Origin: an uncultured Myxococcales bacterium | GTDB lineage: Bacteria; Myxococcota; Myxococcia; Myxococcales; Myxococcaceae | Assembly: GCA_937980205.1 (NCBI GenBank) | Contig: CALJKW010000024.1 | Span: 1-64,000, forward strand | Direction of reading: 5' to 3' | DNA: 64,000 nt | Program-made: the position numbers and the translations under genes | Shown: in pieces, positions 36,657 through 45,342 of the stretch | Numbering within the stretch: the stretch's first letter is position 1 | Layout of the letters: each line of letters opens with the position of its first letter | The notes under the pieces: generated by a model | Seen by the model: the letters and a program-made list of their open reading frames with translations, nothing else | What the model was told of the DNA's origin: nothing | Databases searched by the model: none

Positions 36657-36855
36657 ATGCGAAAGGTCGTCGCGGTACCTGCTGCTCGCGTGCAGCCCCA
36701 ACCCGAGCACCGACGACGCCGGTGCGGCGGGCGAAGCAGCGCAGGCGGAGCTGCTGGAGGAGGCGCCGGAGCGGCCTCTTGCTGCACCTCTCTCAGGCGC
36801 TCCGAGTGAGGCCTACCCCATTCGGGGGATAGCGCCCGCGTCCGCCAGCCGGTAG
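36657..36855 (+). pseudogene. Small lipoprotein gene with an apparent frameshift near its start
   Basis: The ATG at 36657 opens MRKVVA and then runs into an Arg/Ser-rich 50-residue frame that looks like out-of-frame reading (stop at 36809). In the next frame, from 36673, the sequence reads RYLLLACSPNPSTDDAGAAG and continues for 60 residues to TAG at 36855. It has a lipobox (LLAC) and normal acidic composition but no start codon of its own. Joining the two frames gives a classic small lipoprotein. One missing base between about 36660 and 36680 would explain it, either a true mutation or a sequencing error. Confidence 0.5.
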
Positions 36856-36892
36856 CGTCGTTCGCACCTTCCGGGAACGGAGCTGCGCTGAA

Positions 36893-39800
36893 ATGATCGG
36901 TCGTCGTGCTCGCGGCGGGGCCAGAACATGGTTCTCGGCGGTGACCCGACTCGGAAGGTGGACGTGTTGCTTCGTCTCGCTCGTGGTCGGCTGCAGCCGC
37001 GACCTCAGCGTCCCCGAGCCGCTGGGCGACGGAGAGCTCATCGGTCGCGTGGTGGTCGCGGTCCCTGGCCGCGGCGACCGGCTGCCGGCGGCGGACACGC
37101 TGGTGCAGCTGTCGTCGAGCAGCCTCTCGACCCGGGCGGGCGCCGACGGCCGCTTCCGGCTCGTCGGCATCACCTCGAGCGAGGGCACGGTGCTCTTCCG
37201 CTACCACAGCGCCGAGACCGGCACCCGGCTCAAGCGCCTGTCGCTCGCCGACCACGGCGCGGGGCCGGGCCGCGTCGTCAACCTCGGTGACGTGCGTGTC
37301 GTCGAGAGCGCGGCCCTGCACGGGCGGGCGCTGCGCGGCGACCTGCTCGAGCAGAAGAGCGGCCACCTCAACTCGGTCGTCTTCGTTCCCGAAGGGCCGA
37401 CCACGACGTACACCGGCGACGACGGCAGCTTCGCGTTGAGCGAGCTGCCCGAGGGCCCGCTGCAGCTCTCGGTCTTCCGCGACGGGTACGAGCCCTTCAC
37501 GCTCTCGCAGCTGACGCTGCGCTCGGGAGAAGACTTCCCGCTCAAGGACATCGTGCTCCTGCCGGCCGCGGGTGCGCCGCTCGCGGGCTCCATCGCGGGT
37601 TCGGTGCGGCTCCTTCCCCAGGCGCCGTTCGTGGGTACGGCGGTCACCGCGACGAGGCTCGGCGGCCAGGGCACACGCGTCGACGCCGCGACCGACGGCA
37701 CGTTCACCGTCGCCGGGCTCCAGCCGGGGGTGTACGACGTGAGCGTCGAGCGGCCCGGATATTCGACCGCGTTCGTCCCCAACGTCCTGGTGCGGTCGGA
37801 CCAGGTCACCGTGCTGCGCGAAGTCGTGCTCAGCGACGGCGCCAGCGTCGACCTCGACGCCGGCCGAGAGCTGCCGCGCGACGCAGGGCCACCCGACGCA
37901 GGGCCACCCGACGCGGGGCCTCCCGACGCGGGGCCTCCCGACGCAGGGCCTCCCGACGCGGGGCCTCCCGACGCGGGGCCTCCCGACGCGGGGCCTCCCG
38001 ACGCCGGTGCGGCAGACGCAGGAGCGCGCACGTGCGCGATGAACCTCGACTGCCCGATGGGGCAGTGGTGCGACGACCGGTTGTGCGTGCCCCAGTGCGC
38101 GAGCTCGGGTGACTGCACCCACAGCCGTGTCTGCGACCTCTCCACGCGCACGTGCATCGCTCCGTGCGACGGCGGCTGCTCGGCCGGCTACGGCTGCGAC
38201 GTGGCGGCGGGCGTCTGCCGGCTTCCCTGCGATGCGTTCAGCCCCTGCCCGCCGGGGCTCAAGTGCTCGGCCGCCAATCGCTGCGTGCCCCAGTGCAGCG
38301 TGGCCGCCGACTGTCCCGCGCCGCACAGCACCTGCCACAACGGTCAGTGCGGCCCGACCGGCACGTGCGACAGCGACCTCGACTGCCCGCTCACCCAGCG
38401 CTGCCTGGGGCTGCCCAACGGAGTCTGTCAGCCTCGCTCGGTCGGCGACGGCGGCACCGACGCGGGGCCCGTCTTCCCCTGCTCCGCCGCCTGCGACTGC
38501 CGCGTGGGCGAGGCCTGCGTGCGCGGGGCCTGTCGCTTCGAGGGCCTGCCCACCGTCTTCGTCACCGCCGACGGCGGCGGCCTCGGCGGCACACCGGCCG
38601 ACCCGACCTCCGAGCTGCGCCAGGCAGTCACGAACGCGGCGCCAGGCACGGTCATCGCGCTGCGTGCGGGAGACGTCTTCACCCTGGACGCGGGCCTCAC
38701 CCTCAGCGCGAGCCGGGTCACGCTTGCGGGTGGCTACGTCGACTGTGGCGGCCGCGGCTGGCTGCGCGACGAGGCGCAGCTCACCCAGCTCTCGTACACC
38801 GCGACGCCCGTGCTCCAGGTAACGGGGACGAGCACCGCGTCGCTGGAATCGAACGCCGTGCGCAACCTGCACCTGAGCACCGGCTTCGCGGTCTGCGGTC
38901 AGGCGGTGCTGCGCAGTGCGCTCACCCGCAACCAGGAGATCGAGAACATCCGCGCCACCATCGCGACGGCGTGCGGCAGCGGCGGCGTGGTGGCCAACAC
39001 CTGCAGCGGCTGCGAATCGGTCCACATGCGCGACGTCGTCCTCACCCAGCCGACCATCACCTACGGCAACCAGAGCAGCGTCCAGCTGTTGTCGATGAGC
39101 GGCTCGTCGGGGCTGCTCGAGGGCCTCGTGATGCCGACGACGAGCCAGGCCGGAGTCCTGGGCATCAACATGGGCTCGCTGCGCGGACCCTTGACCATTC
39201 GCGACTACGAATACGGCGGCGGGACCGGCTCGGGGCACGCGTTCGCCATCGCCTTCGACAACTGCCTGAGTCACCGGCTCACGCTGGAGGACAGCCGGCT
39301 CCGCTGGCCGGTGGGCGGCTCGGTGCCGAGCGGTGTCACCACGCTGCTCGACATCAAGAACTGCAACGACCTGGTGATTCGCAACAACCACATCGACGGC
39401 CTGACGACGGTGGGCATCACCAACCCGGTGGCCCGGGGCGTCACGCTCACCAACTGCTCGGGCAGCATCACCGGCAACCACTTCGACCTGCCGGCCCTCG
39501 ACTTCACGTCCACCACCGGAATGGTCTCGGTGATTCAGGTCAACAGCACGGGTGGCCCGCTGACCATCGCCGACAACTCCTTCGCCAGAGGCGACACCGG
39601 CGGAGGCACGCGGCTCATCGAGCTGCTCGGCCTCACGGTGGGCCCGGTGCGGGTCGAGCGCAACGTCGTCACGCCGACGGCGATCGCCGGCAACGCAGCC
39701 GGCGCCACGAACATCAGCGCCGGCCTGTTCGCCAGCGGAGTGCAGGCCAGCGCGCAGCTCACGGTGACCGACAACGTGCTGCACAGCATCGACCTGCCGA

Positions 39801-40498
39801 ACTGCGTCGGCATCGCGAACGGCGCCTACCTGCTCAACACCACCGCGGTGCTCGAGCGAAACCAGCTCTACGGTCGGCGCGGCAACTCGGCGCACGGCCT
39901 GACCATCGAGGGCGGCAGCACCGTGGAGCTGTACAGCAACTACCTCTACGGCGGGGTGTCGACCGCGAGGGCCAGCCCCTGCAGCACGACCGGCACCTCG
40001 ACCGGCCTCAACCTCGTGGCCGACGGCGGCGTGCCCTACGTCTGGGCGGTGTCGAACACCATCGAGGGTGCGGGAGAGCCCTCGCAGGTCATGCCGGCGA
40101 TCGGTGTGTCGATCGGGTCTCCCCTGGACAACAGCGTCTTCGTCTCGAACCTCATCGGCGGGGGCCGCGCCCCAACTCACCCGATGGTGCAGAGCGCCAG
40201 CGCCGGGACGACGTGGTCGGCCAACTACTTCTGGTACGCGTACCCGGGCCAGCGCACCGACGGCGACAGCGCGCCCGTCATCGTCGCCGACGGCGGCAGC
40301 AACCTGCTGGGCGACCTGCTCGGCTGCTACGACTTGTCGAGGCCGCACCCCACCTACGAGCTCGCGCCGGCCGCGCCGTGCGTCGACACCGGCAGCTGGG
40401 GACGCCGGCTCGACATGTCCGTCGTCGGCACCGACCTCTTTGGCCGGCCGCGCGACGCGGGTGCGGGCCCCGACATCGGCGCCTGGGAGCGGCACTGA
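36893..40498 (+). CDS. Large surface lipoprotein: Cna-B/CarboxypepD-like domains, PDAGP repeats, Cys-rich region, beta-helix
   Basis: 1201 residues. The signal region ends CFVSLVVGCSRD with a lipobox-like site. About 45-320 hold three carboxypeptidase-regulatory or Cna-B-like beta-sandwich units (AGADGRFRLVGI, TGDDGSFALSELPEGPL, AATDGTFTVAGLQPGVYDV). A (DAGPP)n linker spans about 330-370. A Cys-rich region (about 380-540) has CPMGQWCDDRLCVPQC and CPPGLKCSAANRC. The last 650 residues are Asn/Thr/Gly-rich with NxIxGN periodicity (IRNNHIDGLTT, SITGNHFDLP), a right-handed parallel beta-helix. A secreted or surface-anchored adhesin or polysaccharide-binding role is inferred; no catalytic residues are identifiable. 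Confidence 0.8.
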   Translation: MIGRRARGGARTWFSAVTRLGRWTCCFVSLVVGCSRDLSVPEPLGDGELIGRVVVAVPGRGDRLPAADTLVQLSSSSLSTRAGADGRFRLVGITSSEGTVLFRYHSAETGTRLKRLSLADHGAGPGRVVNLGDVRVVESAALHGRALRGDLLEQKSGHLNSVVFVPEGPTTTYTGDDGSFALSELPEGPLQLSVFRDGYEPFTLSQLTLRSGEDFPLKDIVLLPAAGAPLAGSIAGSVRLLPQAPFVGTAVTATRLGGQGTRVDAATDGTFTVAGLQPGVYDVSVERPGYSTAFVPNVLVRSDQVTVLREVVLSDGASVDLDAGRELPRDAGPPDAGPPDAGPPDAGPPDAGPPDAGPPDAGPPDAGPPDAGAADAGARTCAMNLDCPMGQWCDDRLCVPQCASSGDCTHSRVCDLSTRTCIAPCDGGCSAGYGCDVAAGVCRLPCDAFSPCPPGLKCSAANRCVPQCSVAADCPAPHSTCHNGQCGPTGTCDSDLDCPLTQRCLGLPNGVCQPRSVGDGGTDAGPVFPCSAACDCRVGEACVRGACRFEGLPTVFVTADGGGLGGTPADPTSELRQAVTNAAPGTVIALRAGDVFTLDAGLTLSASRVTLAGGYVDCGGRGWLRDEAQLTQLSYTATPVLQVTGTSTASLESNAVRNLHLSTGFAVCGQAVLRSALTRNQEIENIRATIATACGSGGVVANTCSGCESVHMRDVVLTQPTITYGNQSSVQLLSMSGSSGLLEGLVMPTTSQAGVLGINMGSLRGPLTIRDYEYGGGTGSGHAFAIAFDNCLSHRLTLEDSRLRWPVGGSVPSGVTTLLDIKNCNDLVIRNNHIDGLTTVGITNPVARGVTLTNCSGSITGNHFDLPALDFTSTTGMVSVIQVNSTGGPLTIADNSFARGDTGGGTRLIELLGLTVGPVRVERNVVTPTAIAGNAAGATNISAGLFASGVQASAQLTVTDNVLHSIDLPNCVGIANGAYLLNTTAVLERNQLYGRRGNSAHGLTIEGGSTVELYSNYLYGGVSTARASPCSTTGTSTGLNLVADGGVPYVWAVSNTIEGAGEPSQVMPAIGVSIGSPLDNSVFVSNLIGGGRAPTHPMVQSASAGTTWSANYFWYAYPGQRTDGDSAPVIVADGGSNLLGDLLGCYDLSRPHPTYELAPAAPCVDTGSWGRRLDMSVVGTDLFGRPRDAGAGPDIGAWERH
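37880..37999 (+). repeat. Tandem 15-bp repeat, eight units, encoding DAGPP
   Basis: Eight consecutive 15-mers of the form GACGCRGGGCCWCCC; variants differ only at synonymous positions. They encode the Pro-rich hinge of the beta-helix lipoprotein. Being in-frame and nearly identical, the array is prone to copy-number change. Confidence 0.95.
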
Positions 40499-40553
40499 AC
40501 GCGGTGGCCGCGCGCCCCGTCGCCCGGAGCCTGCAACGCCCGTCGCGCCGCGC

Positions 40554-41123
40554 TCACTTCAAGACGGAAAGCGTCGGGGTCGTCGGCGCCGGGGCCACGT
40601 AGGGCACGAGGCGGCCGATCACCATCGCGAACGAGAGCCCCCACCGCGGCCACGGCGTGACGCACAGCTGCGCGTCGCTGCTGAACCGAAACGGCGTGTT
40701 GAAGTTCTGGTGTCTGGTCGACGCGCCCTGCCTCGCCCAGCCGGTCTGCACCGGCTCGGTGTAGTTGCTGCCCAGCTCGTACAGGCGCAGCGGCGCCGCG
40801 TCGCCGCGGAAGAGCGAGAAGTTCCCGCTGGGCACGTTGCGCTTCGAGACCGACAACGTCACCGTCGCGTCGGAGCGCACGTTGGGGATGAGCGAATACT
40901 GGAAGTCGGTGATCTCGAACACGTACCCGACGGGGATGACGTACTCGACGGTGTCCACCGAGACCGAGCCGTCGAGGTTGATGCGCAGCCGGGCGAGCTT
41001 CCGCCCGTCGAGGGTCTGGCAGCCGCTGCTCTCCATCATCGGCACGAGGATCAGCTGCTCCTGCGCGAACGCCGACGACGCTCCGAGCAGGACGACGACG
41101 CCGACGAGTGACTTGAGGTTCAT
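40554..41123 (-). CDS. Secreted hypothetical protein
   Basis: 189 residues from the ATG at 41123; the open frame continues upstream to 41516 but that part is low-complexity reading of the next gene. A clear signal peptide, MNLKSLVGVVVLLGASSAFAQ, is cleaved after AFA. The mature part is beta-rich with VEYVIPVGYVFEITDFQYS and FRFSSDAQLCVTPWPRWG and two cysteines. No family recognised. It looks like a small periplasmic or outer-membrane-associated beta-sandwich. It follows the zincin-like gene on the same strand after about 115 bp. Confidence 0.72.
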   Translation of the reverse strand: MNLKSLVGVVVLLGASSAFAQEQLILVPMMESSGCQTLDGRKLARLRINLDGSVSVDTVEYVIPVGYVFEITDFQYSLIPNVRSDATVTLSVSKRNVPSGNFSLFRGDAAPLRLYELGSNYTEPVQTGWARQGASTRHQNFNTPFRFSSDAQLCVTPWPRWGLSFAMVIGRLVPYVAPAPTTPTLSVLK

Positions 41124-41238
41124 GCCGCGAGCGGTTGCGCGTCTCGTGCCAGCTCGCGCCCCAGTCGGTCCGCCCACCTGCGCGTCCAGACGTCGCGACG
41201 CCGACGCCGTGGCACGTGACAGAGCGCCCGCGGGCCGG

Positions 41239-42453
41239 TCACGCCTCGAGCAGGTCGCGCAGAATGTCGTAGCGGTTCGGGTAGAGGCGCGCGAACTCGG
41301 CCTCGGCCGGGGTGCCGCGCACCTGGTAGTAGAGCTCGACGGTCTCGGCGAAGTCCTCGCCGAAGTGGCGGCGCTCGTCGTCGTTGTTCCCGGTCGCCGA
41401 CTCGTACGCGTAGCCGGAGACGTAGTGGCCGTCGGCCTCGATGGCCTCGGCCCACTCCTGCCAGCCCTCCGAGAGCTCCTCGAGGTCGCCGTCTTCGTCG
41501 ATGGAGCTGTTCTCACCGAGCACGTCGGAGAGGTTGTGCGCGGCCTCGTGCACCAGCGTCGACTGCAGCCGCTCGAGCGACCGGCTCTCGGAGGGGAAGA
41601 TGCGGACCTGGCCCTCGCCGTTGGTGCTCGCCGACGCGCCGCGGCCGGACGACCTCGGCTCGATGATGACGCGCTGGTACTCGTCGGCCGCGAGGTCGGG
41701 CAGCGACTCGAGCAGGACCTCGAGCTCGTCGGGCGAGGGCACGCCCTCGGGGAGGTCTGACGGGTAGATGACCTCGACCTCGCGCCCGTCGACCTCGAAC
41801 GTGTAGCGCACGGCGTCGACGTTCCCGGTCTCGAACTCGAACTCGCCGATGTCCTCGGGCCCGCTCACCTCGACGTCGCGCTGGGCCGGAGGCAGCGCAC
41901 CGACCGGAGTCGACCCGGGCAGCGCCTCGGCGCCACCGGAGATCTGCAGCAGCTCCGAGCGCTGCGTGACGGCGAGCGGCACGGGGATGGAGCCGAAGAT
42001 GCGGCGCTCTTCGGTGAACTCTTCCGACGCGAGGTGCTCGGCGATCTCCTCACGGATGGCGACGCCGTGCCCGGGGATGGTGTTGCCGGCGTACTCGAGG
42101 AACGCCTCGGCCTGCTCCGTCGAGAGCAGCCGGAAGCCGTCGGAGGTGACCGCGGTGATGAGGGTGTCGACTCCGGCGGGCTCGAGCGCCGGGTTGCTGA
42201 CCGTCTCGAGCACGGCCTGCTGCACGCCGGGGCTCAACGCCTGAAACGCCGGGTCGGCTTCGAGGCGCTGCCGCGGCGTCGGCGGCGGCAGCGGCACCAG
42301 CAGCGCGACGGGCGCCCGGCCGCGGGCGGCGGTCTCGAACGCGTCGGTCAGGCGCGACCTGCGCACCTCGGCCGGCGAACGCGAAGGCGGCAGGCGGGTG
42401 GGCGTGGGGAGCAGCGGGCTGGCGCGGCGCGTGGCACGGGAGAAGGTCGTCAT
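41239..42453 (-). CDS. Zincin-like metalloprotease (anthrax lethal factor/ATLF-like pattern)
   Basis: 404 residues from the ATG at 42453; a TTG at 42528 would add a low-complexity extension. The N-terminal 300 residues are not recognised. The C-terminus has the zinc motif TLVHEAAHNLSDVLG (HEAAH, 302-306). About 60 residues later comes FGEDFAETVELYYQV (Glu366 or Glu370 as third ligand), and it ends YPNRYDILRDLL. HExxH plus E-x-FAE-x-x-x-LYY is the arrangement of lethal-factor-like (ATLF/M34-related) domains. No signal peptide; secretion would need a dedicated system. It could be a self-acting or secreted effector protease; no partner is visible. Confidence 0.68.
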   Translation of the reverse strand: MTTFSRATRRASPLLPTPTRLPPSRSPAEVRRSRLTDAFETAARGRAPVALLVPLPPPTPRQRLEADPAFQALSPGVQQAVLETVSNPALEPAGVDTLITAVTSDGFRLLSTEQAEAFLEYAGNTIPGHGVAIREEIAEHLASEEFTEERRIFGSIPVPLAVTQRSELLQISGGAEALPGSTPVGALPPAQRDVEVSGPEDIGEFEFETGNVDAVRYTFEVDGREVEVIYPSDLPEGVPSPDELEVLLESLPDLAADEYQRVIIEPRSSGRGASASTNGEGQVRIFPSESRSLERLQSTLVHEAAHNLSDVLGENSSIDEDGDLEELSEGWQEWAEAIEADGHYVSGYAYESATGNNDDERRHFGEDFAETVELYYQVRGTPAEAEFARLYPNRYDILRDLLEA

Positions 42454-42586
42454 GCCCCAAGAACGCGGCGGCGCAGACCGCGGTAACTGCGGGGAGACGT
42501 AATCAACGTTGGCATTCCGTGCCGACAACTCGGCACAAGCGAGCTCGACGGGGGTTCCGCTCAGCGGCGGACGACGCCGGCGCCCG

Positions 42587-43525
42587 TCACAGGTGGCTCA
42601 GCGCCACCGCGGCCGCGCCCATCACGCCGACCTGGTCACCGAGCTGCGCGGGCACCACGTCGACGCCCTTGGCGAGCACGCTCATCGCGCGGCCGAGCGC
42701 GAGCCGCGAGAGCGGCTCGAACAGGAGCGGGCCGGCCGCCGTCACCCCGCCGCCGATGATGACGCGCTGCGGGTTGAACGCGTTGATCATGCTCGCGACG
42801 CCGGCGCTGAGCACCCGCACCGTCTCGTCCCACACCGCGACGGCAGCCGCGTCGCCCTCGCGGACGGCGGCGACGACGTGCTCGGTGGTGATGGCCTCGC
42901 GCGAGCCGGCCAGCGCGATGAGCCGCGGCGACGCCGTCTCCCGCGCGCGGCGCGCGATGTTGGTGCCGGAGCAGAACGCCTCGATGCAGCCCTGGCCTCC
43001 GCAGGGGCACGGCCAGCCGTCGTACTTCACCTGAATGTGCCCCAGCTCGGCGGCGTTGCCGTTGCTGCCCTGGTAGAGGCGGTCGTCGAGGATGACGCCT
43101 CCGCCGACTCCGGTGGAGAGGGTCACGTAGACGAGGTGCTGGTAACCGCGGCCGGCGCCGAAGCGGTGCTCGCCGAGCACGGCGGCGTTGGCGTCGTTGT
43201 CGAGGTACGCCTTCACGCCCAGGGCCTTCTCGACGAGCGCGACGAGCGGGAAGTCCTCCCAGCCGGGCAGGTTGGGCGGGTTCAGCGTGACGCCGGTGCG
43301 CGGGTCGAGCGGGCCTCCACACCCGATGCCGATGAGCGCGACGTCGCCGACGCCTGACTGCGCGATGACGTCCTTGCACAGCGCGGCGAGGCGCTCGACG
43401 GCGGCGTGCGGCCCCTTCGCGACGTCGGTCGGCACGCGGCCGCGGCTGAGCTGCGTGCCGTCTTCGCGGACGACGCCCGCCGCGAGCTTCGTGCCGCCGA
43501 TGTCGATGGCGAGGACGTGCCTCAT
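42587..43525 (-). CDS. ROK-family sugar kinase (glucokinase-like)
   Basis: 312 residues from MRHVLAIDIGGTKLAAGVV at 43525. The phosphate motif IDIGGTK, the catalytic aspartate in YLDNDANAAVLGEHRFGAG, STGVGGGVILDD, and the ROK zinc site GHIQVKYDGWPCPCGGQGC with EAFCSG are all present. This is the pattern of bacterial ROK glucokinases, although N-acetylhexosamine or fructose kinases share it. No DNA-binding N-terminus, so it is an enzyme and not a NagC-type repressor. It diverges from the DUF1636 gene across a 38-bp gap that contains a perfect palindrome. Confidence 0.92.
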   Translation of the reverse strand: MRHVLAIDIGGTKLAAGVVREDGTQLSRGRVPTDVAKGPHAAVERLAALCKDVIAQSGVGDVALIGIGCGGPLDPRTGVTLNPPNLPGWEDFPLVALVEKALGVKAYLDNDANAAVLGEHRFGAGRGYQHLVYVTLSTGVGGGVILDDRLYQGSNGNAAELGHIQVKYDGWPCPCGGQGCIEAFCSGTNIARRARETASPRLIALAGSREAITTEHVVAAVREGDAAAVAVWDETVRVLSAGVASMINAFNPQRVIIGGGVTAAGPLLFEPLSRLALGRAMSVLAKGVDVVPAQLGDQVGVMGAAAVALSHL

Positions 43526-43536
43526 GCGCGGCGGCG

Positions 43537-43550
43537 GTAGCACGTGCTAC
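43537..43550. promoter_or_regulatory. Perfect 14-bp palindrome between divergent ROK and DUF1636 genes
   Basis: GTAGCACGTGCTAC is fully self-complementary and sits 11 bp from the ROK ATG and 13 bp from the DUF1636 GTG. The short gap must contain both promoters, so a dimeric regulator bound here could control both genes. TAC-containing ends of the palindrome also lie where -10 boxes would be expected. Confidence 0.5.
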
Positions 43551-43563
43551 GAGCTTTGGAAAA

Positions 43564-43893
43564 GTGAAACGCCCCGTCCTCGAGATCTGCAGCCGCTGCC
43601 GCACCGACGAGGAGTGGGACGGGTGGTCGTTCTTCCTCGCGCTCAAGAAGGCGCGCAAGGCCCGCGGCCTCAAGCCCGTGCTCAAGCTGAAAGAGACGAA
43701 GTGTCTCGGCGGCTGCGACACGCCGTGCAACGCCGAGCTCTACGGCAAGGGGCGGCCCACGCTGCGCATCACCTGGCTGCACGGAGTCGCCGACGTGGTG
43801 CCGTTGCTCGAGGGCGCGGTGCGCTACGTCGAGAGCACGGGGACTCCCACGCACGCGAGCCTGCGTCTTCCCGGGCGGCCGGCGCCGGACTGA
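43564..43893 (+). CDS. DUF1636 metal-binding (ferredoxin-like) protein
   Basis: 109 residues from a GTG. It contains LEICSRCRT near the N-terminus and KCLGGCDTPCNAEL in the middle, the Cys pattern of DUF1636 proteins, which resemble thioredoxin-fold [2Fe-2S] ferredoxins. TLRITWLHGVADVVPLLEGAV is the conserved second half. Four or more cysteines could ligate an iron-sulfur cluster or another metal; the function is not established. It is followed after 6 bp by the M20 peptidase gene. Confidence 0.85.
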   Translation: MKRPVLEICSRCRTDEEWDGWSFFLALKKARKARGLKPVLKLKETKCLGGCDTPCNAELYGKGRPTLRITWLHGVADVVPLLEGAVRYVESTGTPTHASLRLPGRPAPD

Positions 43894-43899
43894 AGGCTC

Positions 43900-45336
43900 A
43901 TGCGACGCCTGCTGCCACTGCTGCTCGCCGCCTGCGCCGGCTCGGCGCCGCCGGATCACCCGGCTCCGGCGGGCGTGGAGAAGTACGCCGACGCCGTCGA
44001 CTGGAAGGCCGCGGGCGACGAGGCCGCACAGCTGTTGTCCGGCTACCTGCAGGTCGACACGTTCAACCCGCCGGGCAACGAGACGCGCGGCGCCGAGTAC
44101 CTGGCGGCGGTGCTGCAGCGCGAAGGCATCGAGCACCGCATCGTCGAGGGCGCGCCGGGGCGCGGCAACCTCATCGCGCGGCTGCCGGCGACGGACGCGG
44201 CGACCGAGAAGCCGCTGTGCCTGCTCTCGCACATCGACGTGGTGCCCGCGGAGGCTCAGATGTGGAAGCACCCGCCGCTCTCCGGCGCCATCGCCGGCCC
44301 GCCCGACGGAGGCTCCGAGCCGTACGTCTGGGGCCGCGGCGCCATCGACATGAAGGGCATGGGCATCGTCGAGCTCGAGGCGCTGCTGCTCTTGAAGCGG
44401 CAGAGCGTGCCGCTCAAGCGCGACGTCGTGCTGCTCGCGGTCGCCGACGAAGAGGTCGACGAGCTCGGCATGAAGCACGTCACGAAGGCCGAGTGGCCCG
44501 AGTGCGCGCACCTGATCAACGAGGGCGGCCTGGGGCTCGAGGGCGCCATCACCGAGGGGCAGACCGTGTTCGCCATCTCGGTCGCGGAGAAGGGCGTGCT
44601 GTGGCTCCGACTGAAGGCGAAGGGAGAGGCCGGACACGGCTCGACGCCGATGCCCGGCCGCGCGCCGATGGAGCTCTTGCGTGCCGCGTCGGCGCTCATG
44701 GCGCGCGAGCCGGTGCCGCGCCTTCAGCCCGCGACGTACGAGCTCTTGCGGCGCGCGGGCGAGCAGCAGGGCGGGTTCTCCGGCTTCGTGATGCAGCGGC
44801 CCGCGCTCGTCGACCTGTTGGTGAAGGGCAAGCTGCTGGCGAAGCCGACCACGCGCGCCAGCATCACGGACACGTGCCAGGTCACCGGCTGGAGCGGCAT
44901 CGGCAGCGCGCCCAACGTCATTCCGTCGGAGGCCTACGCGACGATCGACTGCCGGCTGCTGCCGGGGACTCCGCCGGTCGCGCTGCTCGCCGAGCTCAAC
45001 GCGCGCATCAAGGACATACCCGGCGTCACGCTCGAGGTCGTCAGCGCGAGCACCGCGAACGGGTCGACGTGGGATGATGCGTTCTTCGCCGCGCTCGCGC
45101 GCAACGCGGTGCGGGGGAGGACGGATGCGGTGGCCGGGCCGGTGGTGTCGGTCGGGTACACCGACTCGCTGCTGGCGCGCCCGCTCGGCACGCGCGCGTA
45201 TGGGTTCATTCCGTTCGAGCTGACGCCCGAGGAGCTCGCCACGATGCACGGCCGCGATGAGCGCGTGTCCGTCGCCAACCTGCGAAGGGGCACGGAGGTG
45301 CTGTTCCGCAGCGTGGTGGATGTGGTGGCGAAGTAG
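43900..45336 (+). CDS. M20-family metallopeptidase, lipoprotein
   Basis: 478 residues. MRRLLPLLLAACAGSAPP is a short lipoprotein signal (LAAC, Cys12), unusual for the mostly cytoplasmic M20 family. Zinc-site motifs are intact: LLSHIDVVPAE, WGRGAIDMKGMG, VADEEVDELG and the Asn/Glu segment LINEGGLG. A dimerisation or lid domain lies in the middle (ISVAEKGVLWLRLKAKGEAGHGSTP). It likely hydrolyses peptides or N-acyl amino acids in the periplasm or at the cell surface. Co-directional with DUF1636, 6 bp apart; convergent with the cytochrome gene. Confidence 0.92.
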   Translation: MRRLLPLLLAACAGSAPPDHPAPAGVEKYADAVDWKAAGDEAAQLLSGYLQVDTFNPPGNETRGAEYLAAVLQREGIEHRIVEGAPGRGNLIARLPATDAATEKPLCLLSHIDVVPAEAQMWKHPPLSGAIAGPPDGGSEPYVWGRGAIDMKGMGIVELEALLLLKRQSVPLKRDVVLLAVADEEVDELGMKHVTKAEWPECAHLINEGGLGLEGAITEGQTVFAISVAEKGVLWLRLKAKGEAGHGSTPMPGRAPMELLRAASALMAREPVPRLQPATYELLRRAGEQQGGFSGFVMQRPALVDLLVKGKLLAKPTTRASITDTCQVTGWSGIGSAPNVIPSEAYATIDCRLLPGTPPVALLAELNARIKDIPGVTLEVVSASTANGSTWDDAFFAALARNAVRGRTDAVAGPVVSVGYTDSLLARPLGTRAYGFIPFELTPEELATMHGRDERVSVANLRRGTEVLFRSVVDVVAK

Positions 45337-45342
45337 GCCCGC

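Noticed and set aside
41856..42528. TTG at 42528 as start of the zincin-like gene
   Set aside because: The extra 25 residues lack conservation clues and a ribosome-binding site; the ATG at 42453 is simpler.
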